Of a stretch of 64,000 nucleotides of DNA, positions 1 to 12,300 are shown piece after piece (position 1 is the stretch's first letter; the number at the start of each line of letters is the position of its first letter). Source of the DNA: Corydoras sp. C115 (Eukaryota; Chordata; Actinopteri; Siluriformes; Callichthyidae); the NCBI GenBank assembly GCA_019802505.1, contig JAFMOC010000007.1:5948501-6012500 (forward strand). Reading direction: 5' to 3'. Both the position numbers and the translations under genes were made by a program. Under the pieces are notes generated by a model, which was not told where the DNA came from, did no database searches, and saw only the letters and a program-made list of their open reading frames with translations.

Positions 1-921
1 TTAAACTGATTGTGGTCTCTTTTATTAAAATTCTGGTCTTTGGAACACCATACATTTTTAAAACAGGAAACTTAGACTTCAGACAAGTAATTTAAGCAAA
101 GTCACACATTTGTATTATATTCTTTTAACCTTAACTGTCTTTAAAAATGATTTTGCTTTGATGGTCTTTCTGAAGTTGTGTGTGTGAATATAATTACTTC
201 TATAAATGGAAACAAGGATGCACAGTGGAACAATTAAGACTAAGGGTGAGAATAATAGGGTAATAGGCTGTCTGATCAGATTCTGTGGATGATAGTTTGG
301 TGACGAAGCAAAAAACAATTAATGACATTGATCAATGGATAGATTGTGATTGATCGTAGTACCCCTTTCTGTACTTTATTGTACTGTTTTGAGACACTAA
401 TTTACTTTTAAATGTCTTTGCCTGACTATGTTTATTTGTTATTTTACTGATTATTGAACTGCAAGTGTTTAATAAATGTGACTAATTAGCAGTAAGCATT
501 AGTCTTAGTCCTTAGTTAGTGCATGGAAGCTAACCATTTGGAACTAAACTAGTCGTAATGATGTACCAAACTTGGTCTATTACAGGAAAAAAAGTGGGAA
601 ATTAATTTACATGCGTAAAAGTCACATGTTTGCACATATCTGTGAAAGAACTTTGGGTCTCAATCTATCCTCAGCTCACTGATGGGCTAAATTCACCCAG
701 TGATGACTGCTTAAGGCACAAGTTCTGGACAAGTTGACGAAGTTGAACTGCATTTCCAAAAACTTGAGAACTTTCTTGTTGTAAAATTTTGTGTGTTTTT
801 TTTATTTTTGGTGATGTTTTAGTTTTTAGTGCAGATACTATAGGTTACGTAAATAAAATATATATTTATACACAGGAACTTTTACACTTTTCTATGTACA
901 TCTTAATATTGTGTTGTCAAG
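1..921. other. Intron of rps6ka2 upstream of first visible exon
   Basis: AT-rich sequence with no exon that I can support. The preceding rps6ka2 exon, which would encode the N-lobe and helix region of the C-terminal kinase domain, was looked for and not seen, so it lies outside the window. The stretch ends in the acceptor AG at 920-921. Confidence 0.7.
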
Positions 922-3900
922 GTTGTACATCGTGACCTAAAGCCAAGTAATATCTTGTATGTGGATGAGACGGGAGACGCAGAATCAATTAGGATGTGTG
1001 ACTTTGGCTTTGCCAAGCAACTCCGAGCTGAAAATGGCCTTCTCATGACCCCTTGTTACACCGCCAACTTTGTAGCTCCAGAGGTATTGAATTTTTTTTT
1101 GTTTTGTTTTACATTATTGGGGTTTTCATTTAACAGAATGTATTGTGTGGGCCTGATTTAAAAGTCATAAACTGCAATGCATACGTAAATGAAATCATTT
1201 TCAGATGTATTATAGCTGCAAGTATATCATTTTTTCAATAGAACTCTTCTATTGCTGCAGGTTTTGAAGAAGCAGGGATATGATGCTGCCTGTGATATTT
1301 GGAGTCTGGGAATTTTATTATATACCATGCTTGCAGGGTGAGTAACACTAATGACTTTCAATTTGATGTTAGTTGCATTTTGGCAAGTGGCCTGGCTTGC
1401 AGTTTGTGTTCTACTTTAAGATAAATATGTTTTAGTGGAGTTGAGTTAAGGGCTTTTTACAGACCAGTCAAGTTTTACCAAAACAAACTTTTTTTTACTA
1501 GGAGACAGTCATGCAAAGTCAACAAAGTTGAAAGCGTACACTTGTCAAAAGTGCTTGGCTATATATTTGTTTTATACTCTTGTGGCAAAAGGAATGAAAA
1601 ATATAGTGCACTAGTAATTTGTGTATATAGTTAAAATTAACTTATTAATTAAATTGCAAAAAAAGGGTGTTTTCCCACTTTTTTCCCAATAAGTTATCAC
1701 CTCAGGGCATCCTAATTAAGATAAACATATATTAGAAAATGGATGACCGCAGTTGTTTTGACCAACAATCCACACTTTAATTTCACTGTATATTCTTTAT
1801 AAATGGCACTCGATAGTTTACATTTAGCTTGTAAAACTATTTTTATTCTGTCCCTTTTAATGGCAGGACTTAAAACAAATGATCTTGTCGATAAGAACCT
1901 CAAAATTTCACTTAACCTCTTGTGCTTGTGAGAGTAATTTAGCTTTTGCACCATCTGTGTGACACCTGTCTGTATGATAAAGGTTCTAATTGACCGATGT
2001 CATGCGAGGGGTAATCTTCAGGTCCAACACTGCTCATAAAATGACAAATTTGTACATTAGGTTTGAATGGATCACTGCATAAACCCAGGACAATTTAGCA
2101 TCAGGCACACAATGTACCTGCTGCAGAGAATCAAGCCCCACTAACATTTTAATGTCCCTTTTGGTTTGTTGAGATTTAAAGCTGTATATAATCGGGTCAT
2201 CTCAAAGCTGCATTTCAACTCGTTTAACCTGGCCACATGGAAAGCTAAAAATAGACCACAGAAAATGGGATAGCATCTAAATCTCCTTTTTACCAATGCT
2301 GCAAAATCGTACACAATTAAATGTTTTTGACACTAATCCTGTTGCATTCTTATTGCTCTTAGATTCACACCCTTTGCTAATGGGCCTGATGATACACCAG
2401 AGGAAATTTTGGCCCGAATCGGCAGTGGCAAATACCCTCTTTCAGGAGGCAACTGGGACATGGTGTCTGATGCTGCTAAGGTAATAACATTTGTTTGTGC
2501 CTATTTCAAATGGTAAGTATCTGTTGTTTACAGATGGTTAATTAAACTGTTTAAATGGATGATTTATGCATTTGTAATATATATTATATTTTACATATCA
2601 ACTGAAAAATATTAATGAACACACCTTATATGTTTATCAGCAGTTCTGATGCACAGTGTGTGTAGGAAACGACTCTATTACTATATAATTACCACTTTTT
2701 TTTTAACTCAAGTTAAAATACTATACTTTAAAAGTAAACTGTTTGATTGAATATAATTTTTTCAAAAACAATATTATCCTGTCTTTAAAAATGTTGTGTA
2801 ATTTCTATTGGTAGGATATTGTAACTAAAATGCTGCATGTGGACCCTCACCAGCGGCTTACTGCGCCACTGGTCCTCCGCCACCCTTGGATCGTAAACCA
2901 GGAACAGTTATCACAAAACCAACTTACTCGACAGGACGTAAAGCTTGTCAAGGTGAAGCCCATGCTTTATGATTGTTACATGGTCAAAAGTAAAGCAATA
3001 TATTTTGATTCTTATATTTGGTGCAACATTGCCACCACCTGAGTCTTTGCAATACTGCATTGAACCTGTCTACCCACATTTTAAGATGATTGTACAATGT
3101 GCCCAAAGAAAGGGAATGTTACTGGAAAATAATAAATATGATGCAGTAAAGAATTTAGATAACATGCAGTCCTAGACTAAACAGCCTAAATGTTCTAATA
3201 ATAGATACTTTAAGTGTAAAGTCACAAAATAAAAAAATATATAAATTTAAATTCTATTAATTAAAAATAGTATTAATTTAAAGAGTTTCTGTACTGTAAA
3301 TAATTTTCAGTCTGTCTCTGACATTTCTAACAGGCCCCACAAAGTTATTTTGTTTGTTTTTTTTCTTTACTGGGATTAAAAAAAATTACACAAAAAGAAG
3401 AACATTGGACATGCACAGAGAAATATATTCTATCACCTAATCAGCTTTTGTTTGTGAGCATTATATACAGTTTTGATTTAAAATACTTTAAAAGAATATA
3501 AAGAAAGATAAGTTAAATATAAATAATGCATCAAATATCCGACAATTGATATTTGTTGTAACATGTTTCACATAAAATTTAAGTTCTCCCCACAAATGAG
3601 CATAAGAATTGGAGCACCTATTCTGCACATTTAAATACATAGATTATGTTTAATCAAGATATATAAATTAACATATAATATGGCCAAAAATATAGTTACT
3701 CTTTTATATATTATATTTTTTTTAAGCAAAGAAGTTGGCAATGCTGGAGAGACTGTTAATATTTGAACTTCACAGCCAAACAAATGCTCCTATCCCTTCA
3801 TCATTTTAAAAAATCTAAATCTTTCATATGGTTTTCAAACCAGGTAGAAAGTAATAACTGTCAAATGTGCTTGCCTCTCTCCCATACCACATACTTGTTT

Positions 3901-4629
3901 TATGTGTGCTCTCTGGTTCTAATAATAACTGCTGACAGCCATTATTTTCCACCTGATGTCTGAAATGCAGCACACCGGTACATGCCCTGTTTGAGAGTGT
4001 GAGAGTAAAACAAAATAAAAAAAGAAACAAAAATGTGGTGAAGAAATACGAAAGGGAATTGAAGAGGTTGAGACTGACTGTATCCTAAAAGTCAGTTCTG
4101 TGTTATGTATGACCATTGTTCTGTACAGTCTATTCGCATGTTTTGTGCCACCCTTCAATCATGTTTTGATCCATTTACCTTCCTTACCTAACTAAAATCA
4201 ATAAAACATGTCACTCAAGCAAGGAAATCCAAACTGTACTATATGATTACAAATAGAGGGTTGAAATATCTCCGAATTATGTGATTGACTTTTAGAAGTT
4301 AATGCCAAATTTGTAGGTGAGTAAAACTAAACCTAAAAGGTTAGGAAAATGGTAGGTAAGCCTAAAATTTTAATACCTGATCCCACAAAATAGTAAAAAT
4401 CTTTATAATCATATGAATTTTTGAAATATGGCAATGCATTTTTATAAACTATTGTCATTTATGTTTTTTTTTTGATTGGCCTGTTTCTTTCTTGACTACT
4501 TAGGGTGCAATGGCTGCCACATACTCTGCTTTGAATCGAACACCACAGGCTCCAAAGCTTGAGCCAGTCCTTGCTTCTTGTCTAGCTCAAAGAAGAGGTA
4601 TGAAGAGAGTGACCTCCACCTGTTTATAG
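922..4629 (+). CDS. rps6ka2: Ribosomal protein S6 kinase alpha-2 (RSK3), 3' end, five exons
   Basis: Partial gene for a 90-kDa ribosomal S6 kinase, a Ser/Thr kinase activated by ERK in the cytoplasm and nucleus. Coding exons are 922-1083, 1261-1337, 2363-2480, 2815-2952 and 4504-4629, all with GT-AG borders and compatible phases. They encode the second half of the C-terminal CaMK-type kinase domain. Visible motifs are the catalytic loop HRDLKPSN, the metal-binding CDFGFAK, the activation segment MTPCYTANFVAPE with its ERK-phosphorylated Thr, DIWSLG, and the RHPW end of the domain. The last exon gives GAMAATYSALNRTPQAPKLE and the ERK-docking tail LAQRRGMKR, which resembles RSK3 more than RSK1, RSK2 or RSK4. 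The protein ends VTSTCL, a C-terminal PDZ-ligand-like motif. Exons upstream of 922 are outside the window. Identity is secure; choosing RPS6KA2 over other RSKs rests on the tail and the synteny. Confidence 0.95.
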
Positions 4630-5204
4630 TGAATATTCCACCAAGGCACCGCTGTGACCTTATCCTAGTGTACAGACAAAACAAGACCCTTCTCAAGGAT
4701 GAACTGTAGTAGATATTTTTAGCTGATTCACAGCTAGCTTGAGAAATTCTGTAGTGCATAGTTGATGAGAGATACTGCAGGCATATTTATGCAGTCATTT
4801 TTGTTTTTAAAGGGAACAAACCATATTGCATTTAAATTATTACACCATCAAATAATATTACAACCTGAAAATACGAGAAGTTAAAAACCAAGCTGTCTCA
4901 TAGCAAATGGCAAGAACAACTTCATATTGCTTTCCAGGTTAATACAGTTTACATCTTTATAAAAGAGAAACTAGGTTTGTCTATAAATTAGCCTCTTGTA
5001 ACCCCCCCCCCCCCCCCATGTCCATTCTATTTACCAAAGTGTTAAAATGAAAATGCTCATGTTTTAGAGTCAGCTATCTGAGTTGGACTATATGGTCCAA
5101 GTCATAAACACCTAAGATAGTATTTAGCATGATAAACATTTTTATATTTTAATAGAACCAGTCTGCATTTATTCACATGGATGTGATGGATTCCCAATGT
5201 TTTT

Positions 5205-5600
5205 ACGTTACATTACATTTATTCATTTGGCACAAATTTTTATCCAAAGCGACTTACAAATGAAAGAACAACACCGGTCAGGAGTTAAAGAGGAACCAGC
5301 TACTTTTTTTTTTCTTTTTCAAGTGCTTCTGGAAGAGATGTGTTTTTATGGAGTGAGAGTTAGCACCATGGTGAGGTGTATCACTAGGCAACATTCATTA
5401 CTAGAGCGCAGTGAACAATTTTGGGTGTACTTTTGAAAAATTGGCAGACTTGAGTTGATGTAACACTGTAGGCCAGAATCAGTGCCTTGTACTGAATGTG
5501 AGCAGCTACTGGAAGCCAGTGGAGAGAGATGAGTAATAAAGTGACATGAGTTTGCTTAGGCTTGTGGAACACAAGTCAGGCTGCTAAGATTTGTGTCGAC
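5205..5600 (-). mobile_element. L2-like LINE, 3' end of ORF2 and tail (decayed)
   Basis: On the minus strand a reading frame (5384-5572) contains HVTLLLISLHWLPVAAHIQY, followed by KALILAY. This is the typical segment near the C-terminus of the L2/CR1-group reverse-transcriptase polyprotein. Past a frame break, SIKTHLFQKHL, the usual LINE C-terminus, is readable nearer 5330. The element ends with a tail complementary to TTTATCCAAAGCGACTTACA (about 5238-5257) and a short ACATTACATTT terminal repeat. It is 5'-truncated and frameshifted, so it is inactive. The same tail ends the LINE at 28859 and the SINEs at 16931 and 61121. Confidence 0.75.
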
Positions 5601-6016
5601 GTTAACAGCCTGATTGTGCATCAATGCGATTGCAGCTGAGTAGCATGTTCAGTTAGGAAAGGTCTGATCTTCCTGATGTAGTAATACAATATGTATCTGC
5701 AGGAATGGGCATCTTTTAATGACCTGATCTGATAATTTAAGAGCTGTCAATTGTAAAGCCATGGTTTTGGACAGAGTCAGTTGTAGTAATTGTGCATAAA
5801 TTTGGAAGGTCAGGACATGATGAATTGAGTGTTTGGCTAAAATTATGAATAGCTCTGTTCTCACCAATGGACAATTCCCATAGATTTGCCACATCATAAA
5901 ATAATTGTAACCTTGAACCTTGAAAAGTCAGAATGTAGTACAGAATAACCCAGTCACGATTGTTGCCACCTGTCTCTCTTTCTCAGTTGTCCCAGTTTGT
6001 GACATTAATCATAAAA

Positions 6017-6357
6017 CATCCATCCATCATCCTCCACTTTATCCTATATTAGTGTCGTGGGGGTGGTTCCCCATGCCCATCCAGGGGAGAACGTTTCGGG
6101 CACTGGGCAGATACACAAAGAAAAGGGTGCCAATCTATAGCTGGGCACACACACACAATCACACTCTATACGGGGCAATTTAGAGAACTCAATTAACTTG
6201 ATCCATGTTTTTGGACTGTGGGAGGAAACCGGAGAACCCAGAGGAAACCCACACAGACACGGGGAGAACATGGAAACTCCACCCAGATGGGGATTCGAAC
6301 TGGGAATCCCTTGCGCTGAGAGGCGAACGTGCTAACCACTAAGCCACCGTGCCGCCC
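6017..6357 (-). mobile_element. DANA/Mermaid-like tRNA-derived SINE
   Basis: Full-length SINE in minus orientation. Its tRNA-like head is at the 6357 end (B box reads GGTTCGAAT-like in complement), the conserved middle includes the complement of CTCCCACAGTCCAAAAACATG near 6210-6240, and it ends in a (GGAT)n tail at 6017. It is flanked by a perfect 10-bp target-site duplication AATCATAAAA (6007-6016 and 6358-6367). Confidence 0.9.
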
Positions 6358-7813
6358 AATCATAAAATATATCACTGAGTTATATAAACAAAGAAGCAAA
6401 ATCACAGAAATAAAGTGAGAGGAGATGCAAAGACATGACAGATTTTATAAGTGTAATGGTAAATGTTATCAAGATTTTGCAACCCATTTTTTTTAACTTT
6501 GCGTTTATCATTTTCCTATATTTTACTGGGTCGTACCAAGTGTTTAAAATAATTTTAAAAGCTGTCTGTGTGATGTATCACATAATATGCTTTTTGACAA
6601 GCTCAGGTTTTTAGGATCCAAAATGGACTAAACATTGAATACATAAATGAGTATGCATACCATAACAACATGCCAGAATTACTGACTTTGTTTTTGTATT
6701 TTTTTCCCTTTTTTTGTACAAATGTATAAATTAATAAATATGTACAGACTTCAGACGTTTCTGCAATGAGCACAGTTTGTATTTTGTTAATCACTCATGG
6801 TGATTAGTTTTTAAACTTTTAATCTAAGTGTTATAAGTTCTAAATGTAATTGTTTCTGGCAGTAAATAATTGTGTTTATTATTTTTGTGTAAGATGACAA
6901 TTGCATTATTTAGTTATTGTGAACCTAAAATTATTTTTTTGTAGAATTTATTTATTTATCATTCCATTTATTTTTTTCTTGAAGTGCACTTTATACAGCC
7001 TTTAAAAATGCATGTAAAGGAATTCTGTAGTTTTGCACTGACCTTTGCTAATAAGTTGTAGGTGGAACAAATATGCAGAACATAAACACAGTGCAGATTT
7101 GATCTGTTCCAGAAGAGAGTGCAAACCTCATTGAATGGCACAACCAACCAGTCATCAAAATTGTGTATTATGTAAACGCATTATAGCACAGTTGTATTTT
7201 TGTGATCTCTGTGAGCATCTTGTGAAATTTAAAATATTAATAGATATTAGAGATTTGGTATCTAATTTCGGATGGATCTTAAATCCTCATTTGACTACTG
7301 TAGATGCTACATAATAGATAGATAGATGCCCATTAATAATTTTTATAGTACATGTGTAAATAATTTTAACTAATTCCATGTAATACATGGCATAGTGTAC
7401 TCTTACCTGCCAGCTCAATAATGAGCTTCATACTTATTTAAAAAAAAAAAAACATTTAAGTAGTTAAAAAATAACTGTATTAATGTTACTAAATAACTTT
7501 AGTTTCGTTAGAAATCTTACTGAAAATGTAATTCATCACTGCATTAGGTTTAAATTATCATAAAGATTATAGGCGATGCATAGCATATAACTAATATGAA
7601 TCTCTTATTAATAATTATTTATAAATTCCTCTTCCTAAGTCATGAATCAAAAGCCAGATGGTAAAGCTTTAATAGCATAATGTTATGTCATTCGTGCGCA
7701 TGCGCTAGAGTGCGTACAGCCCATTACAGTTGCTTCTGCAATTTTTCCCTTGGAAAAATTTTCATTGCAATATTTTTACATGTAGCATCTTAAAAAGTTG
7801 CAAATAGTCAGTT

Positions 7814-7817
<4 letters not shown>

Positions 7818-7855
<38 letters not shown>
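7818..7855. repeat. Poly(T) tract of 38 bp
   Basis: An uninterrupted run of T. No SINE or LINE body is recognisable on either side, so it may be a simple slippage tract or the A-tail of an unrecognised minus-strand insertion. Confidence 0.9.
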
Positions 7856-7856
<1 letters not shown>

Positions 7857-8018
7857 GAAAAAACGTCAAGTTTTTATTACATGAATGTGTGTTTCCGTAG
7901 AATGTGTGTTATGAATTGAATCATACATTGTTGCTTTAAATTTAATGCATTTTAAAAAATTCTGCATGTTTTCAAATTTGTTTTGCTGTATTGGTTTGCA
8001 TGCCAATATATATTTATA

Positions 8019-8024
8019 AATAAA
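8019..8024 (+). terminator. Candidate poly(A) signal for rps6ka2
   Basis: AATAAA about 3.4 kb after the stop codon. It is only one of several AATAAA hexamers in this AT-rich interval (another lies near 8197), so use is unproven. Confidence 0.3.
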
Positions 8025-8597
8025 CCTTATTACATTGCTGATTATGTGAATTTATTTTAAAAAAATGATAAAAAGAAAGTAAGCACTGTTTGGTATTTTC
8101 TTCAAACTGTTAAAATTTAGAAAGCATCATGAGCATGTAATTAACATAATTACTTATTAAATTATAGCCATTGCACTTATGATCTCTGTAGATTTTAAAT
8201 AAACAGGCCTGGAAACTGGGTCCGAGCACTTAAATGTTTTACTGTAATGTTCTTCTTTACGGTCTACCGTCTATTTGATCAACCCAATAGTTATACACTG
8301 ACCAGACATAACATTTTGACTGTTCTGAGCGATTCTCATCACGGCACCTGTTGGTTAGTTAGATGAAGAAGAATGGGGTGAGTTGTGTGGGTTTTTACTT
8401 AAAGTCAATTTAAAATATGTATAAAAATATGTATATTTCAGCATGTGATGCATCCAAAAGGTCAATCAATTTGGATCTGAAATATAATATTTAAGAAATA
8501 TACCTTTCCAAAATAGTGTAGCTTCTGTACAGCAGATCAAAAACCCATCTAATGGCAGGTGAGACCCTGTCATGCAACTGCTGAAGTAAATATCCAT

Positions 8598-8750
8598 TTG
8601 CATTACATTTGGTCATTTAGCAGACTTAAAGGACTTACAATCAAGCACATGGTTGGCCACATCCCTGGAGCAATGTGGGTTAAGGGCCTTGCTCAAAGAC
8701 CCACATTGTTAACTTCAGTGGGCCTTGGATATAATATAACCCCAAATGTC
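8598..8750 (-). mobile_element. Decayed tRNA-derived SINE with LINE-type tail
   Basis: Minus-strand remnant of the family seen at 16931 and 61121. Shared landmarks are CATTTAGCAGAC, CATCCCTGGAGCAATG, GGGTTAAGGG and TTGCTCAA. The tail core is damaged (CTTAAAGGACTTACA instead of CTTTTATCCAAAGCGACTTACA) and the tRNA head is largely lost. Confidence 0.75.
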
Positions 8751-9331
8751 ATGAACACCGACATGTATGTGTGTATGTATGTGTGCATATATGCACCCCC
8801 CCCCCTCCCAAACTGTTCCAGTTTGCAAAGTACGATTGACAATACTAATTTTGAATAAATATGAACACTTAAAACGAGTATTTTTTTTTCCTTTGTTAAA
8901 AGTATTTAATGCTTAAAAAATAGAGTTTACGATTAAATAATTATCCATAATTATTTTACGTGCTCGTATTGGAAAGTCATGTGACTTGTCTGACCCATTT
9001 TCGCACTCTAATATAAACCGAAAGCTTGGGTCTAAGATAACCACGTCTTTTTTTACCTAGTTTAAGTAATGTGTTCCATCAACTCGAGTGCCCCAAAATT
9101 CATAATCTTCAGTCCTTAACTGAAACGTGGCAGGTCGATGTTTTTTAAGTTTGAACAAAAAAGACGGAGTCAGCTGAAATTCTTAGTTTTTTAAGCGTAA
9201 TTTTGAGATTTTGTCCCAAACGGCTCAACATTATATAGTGTACACTACATAGGGTTATGATTAGTATGACTTTTGACCCAAAAGAGGGCGGATGTAAAGG
9301 GAGCAAGATGAGATGTTGAGTGCAGCCTTCA

Positions 9332-9394
9332 CCACGCCCCGCGTCAACTTTTAATACTCAGGTTTGAGGAAGTGTCAAATATTGAAAGGCAACT
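9332..9394 (+). promoter_or_regulatory. sft2d1 proximal promoter/5' UTR with GC box
   Basis: A CCACGCCCC element (9332-9340) lies about 55 bp before the start codon in a local rise of GC and CpG, and there is no clear TATA box. This suits a housekeeping promoter. The transcription start is not visible. Confidence 0.5.
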
Positions 9395-12300
9395 ATGGAC
9401 AAGCTGCGGCGCGTTTTAAGTGGACGAGAGGAACATGAAGAACTTGGACTAACGTCTCAGGTAAATATTAGAGATCACAACATCTGTCTTGCTAGCTGCT
9501 TCAATCGGTAAAGTGGCTAAGCTAACTAGCGTTCACTTTACAAACTAACGTTAAGCGTCATCACTGTGCAGTCAGCAGTGTGCGAATATCCCTCAACGCG
9601 TTGTATTCTAATAAAGAGCTATTAAATGCTTTGACACTTATCTATAAAATAATAACCTGTCTTACATGTTGTGTTTAATATGGACGACGCTCAAGAGGGG
9701 CGAATAAATTAGTCTGTGATAATTTGCATTTAATGATTATGCATGGCATAAGTAAGACAGTAATTTGTTGATTTCAGAAGTTACTTTGGTTTATTGAAAT
9801 ATGACCACACTTAAATTATGGAATAAGTTAATTAAACTTCCATTCCGCACTATAGCCACAGGTATCTCACGTTATCCGATTAAGAGTTTGCTTTCTACAC
9901 TGCAACTATTTGTTATTAACTTGCTGTTTATTCCGTTAATTGTTACATGCTCACAGAAGGTGACGTTAAGGTAAGACTGGATTTGCTCATTTAAACAGCA
10001 GTCTTTTAAAAATATGCTCCTAAAAGTTAATATTTAAAAAAAAAAAAACTTACGTCCAGCAGACTTCATTCATTCAAAAACGTTAACCTTAAAAAAAAGT
10101 ATGTAAGCCTGTACAATGTGAAAGAACAAAATATTAAAGCTAATACAATATTTACTGAGATCACTGTTTTGGAGTCAAACCTCTAGTTGGAACCATTTGG
10201 AGTTCATACAGTGACATTTGCAGCATCTCCACATCACCTTTACACAAGATTTTAGAAGATTTTAGATATTTAAAAGGTAAATATCAGAGGGTTCAGTCAT
10301 AAACAAGTGAATCTGAACCTTAATATGATCCTTTTAAACATGCAGTTTTAGGTCGCAAAATCGGCAATTGTAACATTACTGTTAATTAGCACTACAGTGG
10401 CAACAGTACAACCTGGCATCACCACACACCTTTTGCATTGAAGTCTGCTTATAAAGTATGCATACTATTCTATAAGATGCAGCTAAAGAATCTGTTTATA
10501 TACAAATACAATATAAAAAGACAAATCAAAACATTATGCATTGTTTTAAATAGTTTGTTTTAATGGCTTAAATGTCCAAATGTTAATGTCTTAAATGAAC
10601 AAACATTTAAGGTTTTTTTGTTGTAAAAAAAAATAGGTAATCTGAAAATACATATTCAATCAATAGCAGTCTGTTTCAAACCAATTGTACCACCATTTAC
10701 TCCATTAATTTTAAATAGACAGTTCATTTATCCTAAATTAAACTTATTAAATATACTGTTACTATTTACTGTAACAGTAAATAGTAGCCAAAAATTGTGA
10801 AGAAAAAAAAACATATTTTAAAAATGTATTGTGCAGTAGTATTATAAAATAATCCTGACTACGGACAATTTGCTCTAATTTAGCCCATTATACCATTTCA
10901 ATTGCTGCAGTCCTAGGTAGTCACAGAGACAAATCAATGTCTGTAAATGGTACAGTGGGTGATCACACTGGAAACCCATTCTGCTGTTTAAATGATAAAT
11001 GTGGCACACCATGTTAACTCAAACATGGGCTTTTTTTGTTGCCTTGTGTTTAAACCTATGTAAAAAAATATGCCATGATTATGCTTTTTCATAATTCTTT
11101 CATTTCACAATCTCTTTGTAAAATGAGGTGGATACATTTAGCTGCCTGCTAACTGTACAACTGAAACTAAACCTGACCTTATGTACAGTTCGTTTGTTTG
11201 TGTGTGTGTGTGTTCAAGTATTGTACTTGTATTTTTTTATCTTATCTGTCCATTAAATTTACTTTTTCATGAGGAAAAGAAACATGTGATGTCCTGCTAT
11301 TGTGTCTGCAGGTCCTGGATGCCACTACTCTCAGTTTCAGTACACGCATTAAATGGTTCGTTATATGCTTTGCCTCTGGAATTCTGTTCTCCATTCTCGT
11401 GAGTATACTTTCATTATCCAAAAAAGAGGAGGAGGAGGGAAAACACAGGATGAAAATAGAATCATAACAACATATAAATTTATAATGCTTACATTTATAC
11501 ATGAGCACAAGTAAGCACATACAATTTAACATATTCTTTTTAAGGAGGTGTTTTGTTCTGTGTACTTTACATAATAGCAACACTTTGGTAAAGGCTTTTT
11601 CTTATACCAGCATTACTGAGCCTTAGTGCACAAACCATAGCTCTATAAAATCATGGCTTAATTTGTTATTTTGGGAGTCACGGTAGCCCTTCATCACACT
11701 TTTTTAAAAGTTTTTAAACAATGTGTCTACTAAGACTAGTAATCTAAAACTAGTAATCTAGTAATCTAAGACAAATGCATTTTTGTTTTCGTAATATAAT
11801 ATCGTAATATAAAAACTAACCACTATAATGGAATTACGAGCATGAGTCAGTGTCTCAAATAGTCTGTAAATGGATTTTGTACTTAAACTAAAATGTAATG
11901 CATTGTTTAAGCTTAGGAAAAAAAGTGTCTTATTAAAACCTATTTATAGTGCAAAACATGTTTGCTCACAGCATCATAGGCCAGGCTGTGTTTATACCCT
12001 TAACACAAAAAAACTTCTAAAACAATCTGTTGGTGCACACAAGGGACATACACACACACAATTAGACTATATAGGGGCAGTTAAGAGTAGTCAATTTACA
12101 TTAAATTCACGTTTTTATGGATCTTAAGGACGTTGTTAAAATAGTGCATAGAATGGACATAAATAAAATAATAAGCAACAGCAAGATTATGAGATAAAAC
12201 TTGTGAATGCCTCAGAATGTAATAGCATTGTTCAAAAAGGAAAATAAATATCAAAGCTTAAAGAACTACAATACGTAAGCATATTCTCTCTTCTGTGTTT

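Larger units (their letters stand above)
4630..9331. other. rps6ka2 3' UTR and intergenic region
   Basis: This follows the rps6ka2 stop. It holds a C16 run (5002-5017), an L2-like LINE 3' fragment (5205-5600), a SINE with target duplication (6017-6357), a T38 tract (7818-7855) and a decayed tRNA-SINE (8598-8750). Human MPC1 lies in this interval in the orthologous locus, but I found no MPC1 exons. The 3' UTR end is not fixed; AATAAA at 8019-8024 is one of several candidates. Confidence 0.6.

Noticed and set aside
6044..6271. Repeated small frames such as MFSPCLCGFPLGSPVSSHSP at many positions
   Set aside because: Translations of the DANA/Mermaid-like SINE, which is non-coding.
8559..8595. 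CHATAEV in a short frame, resembling CHATNEV of MPC1
   Set aside because: Only seven residues, no splice sites at suitable places, the frame runs into a SINE, and no other MPC1 segment is nearby.
11242..11583. 113-codon minus-strand frame over sft2d1 exon 2
   Set aside because: Antisense to a real exon, spans its splice donor, and has low-complexity Leu/Cys content.
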